This document shows positions 11,766 through 22,751 of a stretch of DNA of 64,000 nucleotides, piece by piece (the stretch's first letter is position 1; the number at the start of each line of letters is the position of its first letter). Source of the stretch: Ceriagrion tenellum (Eukaryota > Arthropoda > Insecta > Odonata > Coenagrionidae); contig OY720642.1 in NCBI GenBank assembly GCA_963169105.1, positions 75,866,716 through 75,930,715 on the forward strand. The letters are read 5' to 3'. Position numbers and translations under genes: made by a program. The notes under the pieces are model-generated. The model made no database searches and had not been told where the DNA came from. It saw nothing but the letters and a program-made list of their open reading frames with translations.

Positions 11766-11849
11766 ATTAATTATAAAGAATTATTATTATTAAATGCATA
11801 TTATATAATTATATGACGATTCTCCCAAAGTTGTACCTTAGCAACAAAC
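11766..11849 (+). repeat. Direct repeat, right copy
   Basis: Partner of 10921-11006, with a handful of substitutions and one missing G in TAAATGGCATATTA. It is followed by unrelated sequence. Confidence 0.8.
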
Positions 11850-12109
11850 AGTTCAACATGACCTATTCAGAACGGTATTGGCGTAATAGGTGTGTATCTC
11901 CTAAATAAATGTTACGTTATATACTCGTCCACTTCATCAACTCCGGTACTTCAATAATGTTCAAATTGTTATCTCGTCTAATCATAAAATATTGAGACCA
12001 CAAAAGCTATGTATAGATGAATTTTTGTTGTATGAATGGATGAAGACATCTGCAATTGTAACACGGCGGAGAAGTGTCGCACCGAAAGCAAACTTCAAGT
12101 AATTATTTT

Positions 12110-12785
12110 ATATGCCCATCACGTGAGACGGAAGAGGTACAATGGATATCCAGCGAAGAATAACCCAAGCTTTAAGGACCCTCATGGTCAAAGACAACTG
12201 CTGTGCTAAAATAAGATAGGAATGCAAATTTATAACAGTTTGTGAAACTATGTGTCTGGAGCGTGGCACTCTATGGATCGCAAGCATGGACCATTGGAAA
12301 AGCTGACTAGAAATGACTTGGAGCCTTCGAAACATGGTGCTGGAGGAGGATGCTGAAGATAAAATGGACTGACAAAATAAGAAATGATGAAGTTTACAAA
12401 ATATTAGAAGAGAAAAGGATCATATCGAGCACTACCGATATAGATACCAAGAATACGGATTCGACAAACCCTGAGACAGTGGGTTTATGATGAACATAAT
12501 TGAAGGCAAAATAGAGGGAAAATTCTCCGGAGGAAGGCCCAGAAATAAGTTCAGAAATAAGAATAATATGGATTCAACAAACTCTGAGAGACAGTGGGTT
12601 TATGAGGAACATAATTGAAGGCAAAATAGAGGGAAAAGTCTCCGGAGGAAGGCCCAGGAACAATTTCTTAGACCAAATAAAGCGGAAATTACATAAGAAT
12701 AGATACCAGGATGTAAAGAAACTAACATTAGATAAGGATCGTTGGAAGCCTGCAGCCTACCAATGTTATGATTGAACGAACAGCG
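12110..12785 (+). pseudogene. LINE A: RT C-terminal domain with internal 112-bp duplication
   Basis: Same family as 9335-10005. Readable pieces include DIQRRITQAL, VWSVALYGSQAWTIGK and TWCWRRMLKIKWTDKI, then the IIEGKIEGK and GGRPRN tail and a final Trp/Ala-rich end before a stop at about 12773. The tail-coding block is present twice in tandem: GATTC... at 12458 and again at 12570, so IIEGKIEGK.SGGRPR occurs twice, a feature the other copies lack. Frameshifts and stops show it is inactive. The N-terminal RT and the endonuclease are missing. Confidence 0.85.
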
Positions 12786-13914
12786 ATGTTGATATAACGT
12801 GCATTAATTGAAACATCCTCACCACCTCTGTCCTTTGAATTTTTATGATAAACATGTTGATGCTATTTCATTTCTTTGAAAAATGTTTTGATGCTAACAC
12901 ACTACTGTATTCTGAATGATAAAATGCTGTTAGGTTGGTTTATCATAAGTGCGCGCTGTATCACTAGCGTTTTACGCGCTCTATTCACTTTAGAAATGAA
13001 ACTCAGTCAACCGCCTGCCTTCTGGGCAGACAACCGAGTGTGATGACCATTAGGATATGCCCGCTTGAAAACTCTAAGCTAGAAATTTTACCAACCCACA
13101 GCTGACATACACGGAAGGCTAGATCTTCAGATTCAGTCTCAAGGTTGGATGTTATGCCAATGTTTTAAGGCTCAAGATGAATTTCATGGCGAGAAACAAT
13201 CAAACTGCTAGGCCGCCACGGCATTGTAAGTGGGTAGAATTCTACTACAGCGAATATATATTTTTGCCAACGCTCTGATGAGGCTGGCCGGTTCAAGATA
13301 AAGATGGTAAGAACAAAATTCTACAGGGGGAACTAAAGCAGACGGAATTTTGAATGATAACGACAGAGGTTGAGGGAGATACGAGAGCTAAAAAGAATGA
13401 GATAAGGTTTTCTTCTTCGGGGTTTTTTAAGAAAATGGTAGCATGCGAAAAGAGTCTAGCACATATTTGAGGTTTGCTCTTTTTATGACGCGGCGAGTTT
13501 TCACGTCCGATAAAGAACCCTCAGGCCTCCCATCAACGAAGGGAAACGTAAAATAAAATAAAGGGAAGGTTTTTTTTTATTTTTCGAGCACTTCTCGTGT
13601 TGAGTAAAGATACGATCGTAAGCCCTTTGGTTGATCAAGAGACGCAAGGAAGACTGCAAAAAAATCTAGGGAAGTAGTAAAAAGATGTTTGGTTTGTTAT
13701 TTGGAGGGGCGACCAACAACTTTGGTCATTTGCGACGTTGGAATATGTTGTGAAGTTGGCTTAAGAGGAGATGATGAGTGGAAAGTTGAAGAGCTGTCGA
13801 GGAAAACCTGGCGTCGGCTTGGGAGTATTCATAGTGATAAATTTGACGGTGACAGGCTTCACTTCGTAAAAATTCATTCTAAATAAATTTCCAAATTACT
13901 TGGTACTTTTTCAC
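12786..13914. other. No recognised gene
   Basis: The plus-strand frame 13689-13886 (65 codons) has no known motif. The rest is AT-rich with no RNA gene or repeat I can support. Confidence 0.45.
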
Positions 13915-13985
13915 AATGCTTTAGTCTTAGTCGACCGGTTTTGTCGCATAGACGACATCATCAGGCTTATCATCAGTACTCCATT
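13915..13985 (-). repeat. Hammerhead-like motif (CTGATGA ... AAAAC)
   Basis: On the minus strand: CTGATGA at 13958-13964, a stem TGTCG/CGACA, then AAAACCGGTCGACTAAG. The expected GAAAC is AAAAC here. The layout is that of the other CTGANRA-stem-GAAAC motifs in this window and resembles the type I hammerhead ends reported from Penelope-like elements. It probably marks the end of a truncated element; no RT coding is seen beside it. Confidence 0.45.
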
Positions 13986-14584
13986 TATTTTTTTGTGATC
14001 GGTAATTTAATAATCCATAAAAGTATGTTAAATGATCGTTATTTGTATGCTCGACTCATAGGTAATGGTTATAGAATTAAAAACGAGTGAACATTGCAAA
14101 ATTTTTCTTTTGAGACATAAATGAATCAGGTAATGCTGATAGAGTTGAAAGCTTGTGATTATTGCAAAATTGTATTTTTAAGGTATAAACTAATGTGAAC
14201 TCGATAAAATCATATCGTTACCAACAGCTTAGAACATCCAAGTGATAAATATTAATGGAACATAAGAAAATAGCGTTTGGAGAAATCTAAATGTCGGCGC
14301 AGTTAAAATAATAGACGAGTGTAATAAAGAGGTTTTTTAATGAAGAGAGAGAAAAAGGCATTAGGCCCATCAAGTTAGATGCGTCGTGAAATACAATTGT
14401 ACTTTGATGAATAATATATTATTTTTGTACTTACAACCTAAAAAATTCCATTCTTATTTGAAAAACTCACTAGCACCACACTCAAACGTGACCTTTAAAG
14501 ACGGCCCTCATAACAGTAACGTTTTAACCAAAAGATAATATATTATGAATAAAAGTTGCACTCTTCGCAAAAACTTCTACGAGC
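13986..14584. other. AT-rich, no recognised feature
   Basis: No ORF, structured repeat or RNA gene that I can support. Confidence 0.5.
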
Positions 14585-14985
14585 AAACCTATCGTGTTTC
14601 ACAACTTTTAGAGGGATTTAAGTGGGAGTCCTAGAGATTGGGAGTTTACACGCTAGCCTTAGCTTGTTTGAGACATTCAGAACTGGTGTGTTTCGGAGCG
14701 ACACAGAGAGTATTATCATGACGCCTCACTACATCTGTCTGACAGAAGCGACAAAGATAAGAGAGATACATTTCCGAACAGTACAAAAACTTGTTCTTTC
14801 CGTTCACAATGAGCGGCCGCAATAAAAACCGAGCTCCACTAAATACACTCTCATAATACAGCCATCATTTCTCCTCCGAAAATATTAGCCCCTATATCTG
14901 TACACGGCTGGTGTCCTAACACTCTCTGCCACACACCAATGCGGTGGTTTTCAGGGAAGTATGTAGATGTATTTTTTCATTATAT
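14585..14985 (+). pseudogene. LINE B: C-terminal end and 3' tail
   Basis: The open frame 14622-14825 encodes the end of a non-LTR RT protein (HASLSLFETFRTGVFRSDTE, then IREIHFRT). It aligns over its whole length with 45918-46480 and with the minus-strand piece 61376-61740. The tail runs through CTGTACACGGCTGGTGTCCT and a degenerate TGTAGATGTA end at about 14960-14970. Strong upstream truncation and loss of the usual WN.LP end show that it is dead. The layout recalls CR1/Jockey-type elements; the clade is an inference. Confidence 0.75.
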
Positions 14986-15099
14986 TATTTATTATATTTC
15001 AGGGTAGTATGTAGTATTAAATTTAGTATTAAATTTTCTAGCAATGTCTCACAGTTTAAAAGGAGTATGGCTGACTTTTTGTCTCCCAAATATTCTCTC

Positions 15100-15489
15100 G
15101 CCTCTATATGAGAAGACAAAATGATATGAGATGATATTGTTAATGTTACGTGTTCACTATAATCATTTGCTGTTTTTCCGTCTTAAAAATATTCGTTTGT
15201 TTGCTTTTCATTTTTTCTTATTAATAGGTATTACAGATTGTACATTTTTGTTTGAACATACTATTTCGATTATTGATATTGAGACTTTTTTCATTTTCAC
15301 TTACCTCGCTCATTGTAAGTATATCTCTCTGCTGACTTGAAAGTTGTTTGTTTGTTTTCCTTTTTTTTTGTAAGGCTTTGTATTTTGTCTTTGTGTTCCA
15401 CTCCTCATAAGGGCATGTAAACTAATTCAATGTCCTAAGGGACTTTGTCCCAGGGCAATAAAATTGTTTTCTATTCTATTCTATTCTAG
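15100..15489 (+). mobile_element. LINE 3' untranslated end with (TTCTA)n tail
   Basis: The segment ends in AATGTCCTAAGGGACTTTGT, GGCAATAAAATTGTTTTC and then TATTC/TTCTA repeats to 15488. This is the characteristic 3' end of arthropod CR1/L2/Jockey-like LINEs, in which a short tandem tail replaces poly(A). The coding part is missing or unrecognisable; the frame 15131-15340 lies in this untranslated part. Confidence 0.65.
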
Positions 15490-16931
15490 ATGTAGATGAA
15501 CATTTTTAAATCAACTGACCGGAATTTTCGAAAACAAGTGAAGTACAGTTATATGCAGAAGAGGCGGAGGAGGTGGTGTTGCCGATTTGGTGACTTGGCA
15601 ATTTAATGTGACTCTAACTCGTGGCATTATGGCAATTGAAACGAATTTTGAAATAATTCGAGGGATCATTAATGGAATTTTTCTCTAAATGTGAAAACAT
15701 CATTTTCATATTATTTAGACGCTTACTTACAAATATCAAGGCATCATTCCGAATGAAAAAGAATTATATGCATAAGGATTTACGCATACGTTTCGAATTC
15801 CACGATGTACTCTGGCCACCACACTGACCCGATCCTCGAAGTGAAGAGAGCAGTCCTTTCAATAATGAGTACCACGTAGACTAAAATACCGAATTATTAC
15901 AAGAGCAGCAAATTTCTTCAAGATTTCCAAAATATAGTTAGTTTAATTATTGTCACCATCTAATTAGGGCAACCATAGTAGAAATCATAATCTGGCCGTA
16001 ATTAAATCCGACATGAAAATAAAAAAAACTGTGGAAAAAGTTTTTTACCACAGATTTTTTATTTTCTGAAACAACTAAAAATCAATTTTATATTGAGACT
16101 ACGCTTAATACTCTTCTAAAGCGAATTAAATGAGACCATTGTGAATGTATAAATTGAACTTTGGATTTAGAATGGCACTAAGTGAGGTGTTACTTGTTCT
16201 ATATTAGCATAGAGGAAATAGGAGTCGAAGACGCTGCCGCCAAATTAGGAGACTATATTTTTTTTCTGGTAATCTAGTAGGTTGAATACCTCTGTAGAAC
16301 TTTAATTTTTTTAAAAATGAAGCTAACCAGTACAAACCGCATTATAAGTCGCATGCTCGTGTACTAATCTTCAATGAGTCGAAAACCACAATATCACTCT
16401 TGAAGCTGTCATAGAATACCCCGTGGTCCATTTGTCATTTGGTCGTCGATGAGTGAGTAAAAAAATACGTGATAGGAGAATTGAATGATAACTACAATTT
16501 ATGGGGAAATGTTGTGTAAGATAGTAGGGTCTCATTTATATATTTCCATAGTTAAATAGTTTTTTGTGAGATAAAACTGAAACTTAGCAGCGTTATGTCT
16601 TTCTATTTAATATGCCTACGAATTTTCATCTTCTAATCCTTTAGTTTCTGACCTTGGGCGAATAATACAAACATTCACCCACTGTCACGCAGCTATGAGG
16701 TTGAGTTTACGGTTTAAGGTCGAAAAGATTATACCTAATCGAGCATGAGCTATTTAATTAAGCGCTTGAAAAATACCATGATTCTTCAAATAAAATTAAT
16801 TAAAAGTGCATTCAAAGAAAAAAAGGAAATACATTTATTAATAAACGTGGAAATGAATAACTTTTGAGAGTCATTTTACTTTATTGAAATCCATCTCTTC
16901 GTTTTGAGGATTGTGCTCCTTAAAGAAAAAC
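15490..16931. other. AT-rich, no gene recognised
   Basis: Nothing is recognised apart from a short hairpin at 16015-16066. Confidence 0.5.
16015..16066. repeat. Short hairpin
   Basis: 16015-16034 (GAAAATAAAAAAAACTGTGG) pairs with 16048-16066 (CCACAGATTTTTTATTTTC), with one length difference and a 13-base loop. It is mostly A/T, so chance or slippage is possible. Confidence 0.5.
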
Positions 16932-17080
16932 GTTTTCACAGTTTATTTAAAGGCAATGAACAAAAAAATAAGATAAAATCTTAAGCTGGCAATATTAAAT
17001 GTATTTCTTCCGCAAAAAAATATTAGATCACTAAGCCTTCTTTGATAAATTGCAACGATAGCCTCTGTTAATGACTGAAA
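16932..17080. repeat. 149-bp repeat, copy 2 (identical to 10098-10246)
   Basis: Identical to copy 1, 6834 bases away and in the same orientation. The 160-codon minus-strand frame 16943-17425 exists because this unit is joined to an otherwise unrelated open stretch; only its last 45 residues are shared with copy 1. Confidence 0.85.
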
Positions 17081-17699
17081 GAAGGTGAGTGAAACTAACA
17101 ACGACAAATGCTCACGCATGTAACATATTTTGCTTGTTATATTTATCGAAAATCTTTTTAAGGTTATTTTATTTAAGATACCTAGACCTGAATGAAGGCT
17201 TACGTGCCATTCTGTGTGTTTTCGTGATAGTCTAAGTACCCTTAAATTCCATGTGGTCTTTGACCTATCTAGGCTGAGCTGAGTGAGACGGGAGAAATGG
17301 GAAGTAAGAGAGAGAGTAAGTAAGGGAGAGAATGGGATAAGGGAAAGTGGGAGAGACTTATGTTCAACTTCAATCGGATAAACACTCAAAGGAATGGAAT
17401 TCCTCGCCGATTCCCTTTGCTGCATGAGTCACAAGGAAGGCGAGTCGGGGAACGCGGAACGGTTAAGTCGACCGAGTCACGCTCGATATTGTTGGAGAGG
17501 TTAAGTGTAACTCTCCAAAGGAGATGCGATAATTCTCTCCTTATCGCTATATCACTAGCAGTTGGGAAGAAGAACTCCGGTCAGGGCTCAATCAAGGAAT
17601 AGCTGAGATAGTGAGGGCGAGACGAATCACCCGACTTCTACGTTCTTTCTTCATCGCGAAAAAAGTCGTAATTCTGTGCTGCTATAAAGATTTAAAGCT
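17081..17699. other. No recognised feature; purine-rich 17280-17360
   Basis: A GA-rich tract near 17290-17350 opens frames on the other strand. No known motif. Confidence 0.45.
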
Positions 17700-18350
17700 A
17701 CAACTACGGTATTTATTTATTTAATGAGTTTATACTTCACCCAACATGAAAACATAATAACAGAGTAAACTATTACATAGTTCAGTGCACAACACAATAA
17801 CAACAGTCAAGACTGGCTGAATATTACATAATAGTCATGATAACACGAGTGATCGTTTTCCGTATGACAGATTTCACTTTTTTGATAACAATAACTGTAT
17901 ATCCATCCTAAAATTTTCTTTTGACATGCTAGTATTCATTTCTTTACAAAATGTTTTGTAGGTAATACATATTCTATTCATTGGTGCATTCTTACAATAA
18001 TTTTAATTTACATCTCTTAGATAAAAAGTTCTTTTAAGTCTCCCTTTCTTTGCAGGGACCAAAAGTTTAATTTACCAACTGATTCCATACAATGGCCTTT
18101 GTTAATAATATCATACAAAAATAGTATGTCATTTATAATTCTTTTTTCATTAAGACTCTGAAATTTAAACTCTAGTAACATATCATTGTAATGTACTAAA
18201 TTTTCAAACAGGATAAATATTATGGCATAAATAGTACAATTCTCTCAAAAACCTTTTTTGAACACCTTTCAAATTGAAGCGGATAAATTATACATAAAAT
18301 TTTCAACATAGATTTGGGGATCAATCGTAATCATATTTACAATAGGAATC
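17700..18350 (-). pseudogene. LINE RT C-terminal domain (minus strand)
   Basis: Read from about 18290 down to 17850 on the minus strand with frameshifts: a VQKRFLRELYY-like start, NDILFLYDIINKGHCMES, RTFYLRDVN, then NYCKNAPMNRICITYKTF. This is the C-terminal region that follows the RT palm in Jockey/CR1-like LINEs (VQ..FLR..Y ... FLYDIING ... NAP.NR). The tail toward 17705 is TTAAATAAATAAATA, a plausible short-repeat 3' end. Stops and the missing palm and endonuclease show it is a dead fragment. Confidence 0.7.
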
Positions 18351-18542
18351 CATATCATTTCTCAAATCATTAATAATTATGGTCATCAATATATGTGCAA
18401 TGAATAGTATGGAAAGGGTAAATATGACGACCAGAGTTTCATCATTTTTCTCTTTCCTGTTTAACTGTCCACGTTAAACCTATGAGAGAGAGTTCATACA
18501 TAATTCGCAAACGTCGGCATTTCAACATCAACATCAGTCGTA

Positions 18543-18795
18543 AACTTTTAATTGGAAACGCTTGGAACGTCATCCTTACAGTACCGACTTAGACCCCAGT
18601 GATTTTCATCTTTTCTGGCCAAAAAAAATCATGTGTGTCCGAAGTTTTGTAAAGGATGACGCCGTAGTCCTAGAGGTTACATTTTGGCTGCGACAGCAAA
18701 CAAAAGACTGTTTTACTGGCACCTATCAAGGGCTTATTAAGAGATGGGATAATGTCTGAATGTACAGGGTGACTACGTAGAAATGTGGAATATAT
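18543..18795 (+). pseudogene. mariner-type transposase, C-terminal fragment
   Basis: The frame gives FNWKRLERHPYSTDLDPSDF, HLFWPKK, then WLRQQTKDCFTGTYQGLIKR, RWDNV; a +1 shift then gives CLNVQGDYVEM. This is the DD34D catalytic C-terminus of a mariner transposase (family pattern HPPYSPDLAPSDYHLF ... L..RW.KC....GDYVE). The last catalytic Asp, in DPSD, is present. The N-terminal DNA-binding part and the first two acidic residues are not found upstream, and I cannot see a matching TIR, so the copy is truncated and inactive. Confidence 0.85.
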
Positions 18796-18998
18796 TTCAG
18801 GAAGTTACTTTGACTATTATTGCCTCTATCCAGTTTATGAGTTCTTTATTAACCTACTCTCGTATTTTAGAAAGTGAGCCCAACTAAGTGAACATGCCAT
18901 CAACCCCATAATGACCGTGATATGGAATTGAAGTCTCTCCGCTCACCTCACGTAGTTTTTTTACTGTAAAAAATTACACTAATCATTTAAAGAAAGAA

Positions 18999-19043
18999 AC
19001 ATAGCAAAAATAAAATCATTTTTGGTTTCATTTTTGCTATGTT
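18999..19043. repeat. 18-bp hairpin, short loop
   Basis: 18999-19016 (AACATAGCAAAAATAAAA) and 19026-19043 form a stem with one mismatch around a 9-base loop. It could be a small-RNA hairpin or slippage product; nothing else supports a function. Confidence 0.6.
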
Positions 19044-19976
19044 AATCATTAGCAATTTTTGGTTCCATTCGCGATGAATGATAAGTTCCTTTTGTATCAT
19101 TCATTTATGAACTCCGTAAGACGCCACACGAGTGCAAAAGCGTTTATAATGACATTAAAGGACGCAAGTAGGGAATTTTAAAACCCTTATTTACTCTAAA
19201 AAGAGCTTGTAGTCTGAAATGATTCATGGCTGACGAATAGATAGCGGAGGTAAGCATCAAACTAAGTTAAAACCAAGGCGATCAAAAGAAAAGGGTGAAG
19301 AGGTTTGTGATAAGATTTTCGGCCTCTGGTATGATGATTGGTGGACATTTTAATTTTTTTCGCGATGGCGTCTCCAAGGCAGAAGGAGGCACTGGGACTC
19401 TCCGGGAAGTAAGTAATAAAGACAGGGGACGACGGGCAAAGTACTCGGGCCTCGTATGCACCACTCTCCTAACCTAACTCCCCGATGAAAGGAAGGGAAG
19501 AGAGAAAGGGCGGGTAGTAAAGTATAACTCCATCGGATGACTCAGTAATCTCCCGCGCTGAAAAGAGTAGTCGTAAAAATGGACGCATGAAATGCACGAG
19601 TGATATCCCGTAGGTTGGAGAGTGATCTTTTTCCCTGATCGAGAAAAGCACGGTCGGGATGAGACCTTCTCGGCCTTTGATACTTACTCCTGGGAGTCGT
19701 CAAATCAATGGTCTGCGCCGAGTCCACATGATTCATGAAGACTCCAGCCTTCTCATCTTAAAAGAATATCCGGACGCCCAGATTTTATTTTCGGAGTCTC
19801 TTTCCCGGAGAAATACTTTGAAAAAATGAGGTCGATGCTAATAAACCATAAAAGTTATTTCTGGATCACTCGACCCAAAAAATGTCAGCATTATTATTTG
19901 CTGCCAATCGCGTCGATAATCAGGTGTCCGAGTGCTCACATATGCTATTTTCCACATTTTTTAAATGTGCAAAACA
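19044..19976. other. No recognised feature
   Basis: Several short overlapping frames on both strands (19282-19736) without known motifs. 19360-19700 is richer in G+C. Confidence 0.45.
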
Positions 19977-20152
19977 GTTTCAGGCGTTACTTTGAGGAAG
20001 TTTTGGATTTTCATTATGAAAAGATAAATCTTGGTCAACTCCACACTAATTTTTTAAGTTTATACCAAAAATTTGTTTTAATTTTATGAATTAGTGTGTA
20101 GTTTGCCAAGTTTTATGTTTTCATCATACTTTCCCAAAGTAACGCCTAAAAC
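19977..20152. repeat. Long imperfect hairpin (foldback or MITE)
   Basis: Arms at about 19977-20050 and 20088-20152 are inverted copies, from TTTCAGGCGTTACTTTG in to CCACACTAATT, with the left arm about 8 bases longer. The loop is about 37 bases. Length and AT content fit a short foldback transposon; a precursor of small RNA is an alternative. Confidence 0.75.
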
Positions 20153-21289
20153 AGTTTCGTGTATTCCACGATTTTTTCGAAATCTTCTACGTTAGTCATG
20201 ATTTACGCTTGCAAAAATTAAATTATTTTTTTTTTAATTTTCATCGTTTTCTCTGCGGGCAAAAATTAACGTTCTTATTCTGCCACTGTTGAGCAGCCAC
20301 TTGAGCCAAGAACATATCACGCTGTAACTTCAGAAAAACGAACTAAGATAAATAGACCTCTACAACTTGTTAAAATGTACCTTCACTTCATAGAGATTCC
20401 AACCCATATAGCTTAAAAAAAAAGGCGTTGAAGTATTCTTGATAACATAATTTCATTAGAAAAAAATTCTGCAGTTAGGCGCCGGGATACTCGGCTATTT
20501 AAAAAATGTTGAAAATTCCGGTTATTTATATTAGGGTTTAAGAAATCTACCGCTGGTGGCTGGTTTGAACTGAAGTCAGTTAAAACTTTCCAGATATTTG
20601 TGTGTCCACGGCCCTATCTATGTGCACATTTTCTTCCTTTATTTCAGCATTCCTCTTAACTCATTTATTCCCGTCTTTGAAGTATGTTATCTTTCGTTAC
20701 ATCTTCTCTGACCCAAGACGCTCTCTCAATACAACCTTCGACTATCCTTCATTTCTCATCGCATCTTCCAACCACTTACTCTGCCTCCTTAAAATATCAT
20801 TTATAAGTATCTTTTCCACACCCAAATTACCAAGCCCTTCCTCATCTGTCTTACTTTTCGTTTATTACAACTTCTCTATCCTCTTCCACTCCCTCTCTAT
20901 CGGCATCATGGCTAAAACATTATTTACCGTAGTTGTCATTGTAATTGAATATACAGTGAAATGCAACGCACAAAATCCAAATATATGTGGTATTTCAATT
21001 TCTTCATCATTGTATTTTTGCAGCTGCTAACTTGCAAGTCAATCTGAATAACCATTGGCTGTAACATTGGAGGTTACATTCCGCCATATCGTGACACGAA
21101 GGATAAATCCCCCAAGGAATAATATTCGGGAGTTAAATCGAACCTACTTACTGAAACTGAAATACTAATGTTTCTTTTTTTAAGTGAATGCATATTTAGG
21201 AAATAGGAGAAATATTTTATGAGGCATTTATTTATTTGAATGTTTTCCACTAACCCAAAAATAGCACAATTTGCCTCTTACCTCGGGTG
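20153..21289. other. No recognised gene
   Basis: The plus-strand frame 20602-21030 (142 codons) is rich in Ser, Leu, Phe and Ile and lies in C/T-skewed DNA. Its opposite strand reads as a charged, coiled-coil-like sequence but has stops. I cannot identify either. Confidence 0.4.
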
Positions 21290-21292
21290 TAA

Positions 21293-21440
21293 AGGTGTAA
21301 GGTGTGCTCTGAAAAAGGGCGTAGCGTTACTTGGAAAGCAGCTAAAAAATGCTCGCCCTGTCAATTTTATGCCTGTAAAATTGGTCTTTGCGTAGAACCA
21401 TGTTTCAAGCTTTACCACACCAGGAAGAACTTTGCTAAAC
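21293..21440 (+). pseudogene. piggyBac transposase C-terminal cysteine-rich domain, isolated
   Basis: The frame reads RCKVCSEKGRSVTWKAAKKC, then SPCQFYACKIGLCVEPCFKL and YHTRKNF. This matches the Cys-rich end of piggyBac-family transposases (R-C-x-V-C-x-x-x-G...C-x-x-C...LC-x-x-P-C-F-x-x-Y-H-T). All metal-binding Cys and the final His are kept in one open frame. A stop lies immediately upstream at 21290-21292, and the DDE catalytic domain is not present in the preceding kilobase. The frame runs on past the domain to 21514, probably through 3' untranslated sequence. It is a fragment of a piggyBac-like element, not an active gene. Confidence 0.85.
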
Positions 21441-21832
21441 GACTGTATTTATACTTTTTTTACTTTACGTTATTTGGAGTACATTTTGATCGATTTTCTC
21501 TACATTCAATTTAATTATCTTATTTCATGGGGACGGATACGTTCAAGTGCAAAATATATATTTTTCTTTTTTTTCATAATAATTTTAGTGAAAATAATAA
21601 TTTTTTCAACTTTTTCAAAACTTCGCTTTTTTAAAAGCAAGTTTGGTGCATTAATAAATGTGAACAAAATTGTATATCGTTTCAAAGAGAAGTCTGTAAA
21701 CTTTAAATTAATGTTATCAACCCCTGCGAACCTTCGAATTTTTTCATAACATCGCTATAAACAGAATAAAAATTGCCGGCACTGACAAATAGATCTGTCA
21801 CTATACAACTTGCACCAAAAGTGTTAATATTG

Positions 21833-21950
21833 GAAGTGCACAGACGCCAATTTCCTGAGTGGTGGGAAAAAACCCACCTAGGCGGGACTTAGAACCGATA
21901 TCCTCGGATTAGCAAGCGTGGACACTACCCCATCGCCACCGGGATCGACG
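21833..21950 (-). mobile_element. tRNA-derived SINE head (family of 38664)
   Basis: The minus strand reads CCCGGTGGCGATGGGGTAGT ... GGTTCTAAGTCCCGCCTAGG, a tRNA-like A-box/B-box head matching 38664-38760, with a mutated B-box. The body is shortened. Other copies are 32800-32987 and 47724-47920 (minus) and 38664-38846 (plus). Confidence 0.75.
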
Positions 21951-22531
21951 TTTATGTTGGCAAGATTTTCAAATTGACTGAGGAATTTTCTGATTATTGA
22001 GCCAGTGAATTAAGTTGATGCGTACATTAGTAAACAAAATGAAAAGGAGCATTCTATTTGACGTGTTGAGGTTAGCGTAGATCGAAACAAATCAGTGAAC
22101 TGTAGCGCATACGAACGACTATATATAAAACGATGTGGGCTAGCTAAAAGTTTGCTTACAAATCTATGCGTACATTGGATTTGTTGAGTGATAGAAAAAT
22201 CCTACCACAGGTTTTGAACAGTTATTTATAAAATCGTTCACACTGCATGCTAGGAAGGCCAGCCTTTTTGCCACACTGTAATTAGTAACTTCCCTTTCCT
22301 AAATGTTTATTATGGGTTGATTTTATGTGATGCACAAAACCCTCACATTTGATATTTTATGATAACGTAATAGAAAATTTGTATGTACGTAAATGTAAAT
22401 AAATATCATATAAGAGCTTTTTACTTTACATGTTAACATTAATTTAGCGTGTTATTATGCATAAGTTATTTTTGACTGCTTTGACAAACATAGTCTGTTG
22501 TTCCAGGCTTGACAGAGTAAAATCGGAGCAT
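21951..22531. other. No recognised feature
   Basis: AT-rich without coding or repeat signal that I can support. Confidence 0.5.
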
Positions 22532-22751
22532 TAATATGAAAAAATTGAGCAACTTCCATTGTGATTTATTTATTGTGACTAGTTTCGCCTTTTACAGCAT
22601 CCCTATATGTTGTAAACATATGCTGCCTGCCTGTTCTACTGCCTTATCTACTGCGTATCACTTCTACTGCATCTACCCCTGAAAATGCTGTAAAAAGCGA
22701 AACCGGTCGTAATAAATATTATCACATGGAAAGTTGGTCATTTTTCATAGT
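22532..22751. mobile_element. Inverted element with hammerhead-like motif in each arm
   Basis: Arms 22532-22600 and 22685-22751 are inverted copies, and the interior is 84 bases. The right arm holds CTGAAAA (22679-22685), a GCT/AGC stem, GAAAC (22699-22703) and AATAAA (22711-22716). The left arm has the mirror set on the minus strand, with GAAAC at 22582-22586. Two ends pointing outward with ribozyme-like cores fit the inverted terminal layouts of Penelope-like elements or a non-autonomous derivative. Confidence 0.6.

Noticed and set aside
16943..17425. 160-codon minus-strand ORF
   Set aside because: Formed by joining the 149-bp repeat to an unrelated open stretch; the other repeat copy has a different upstream frame.
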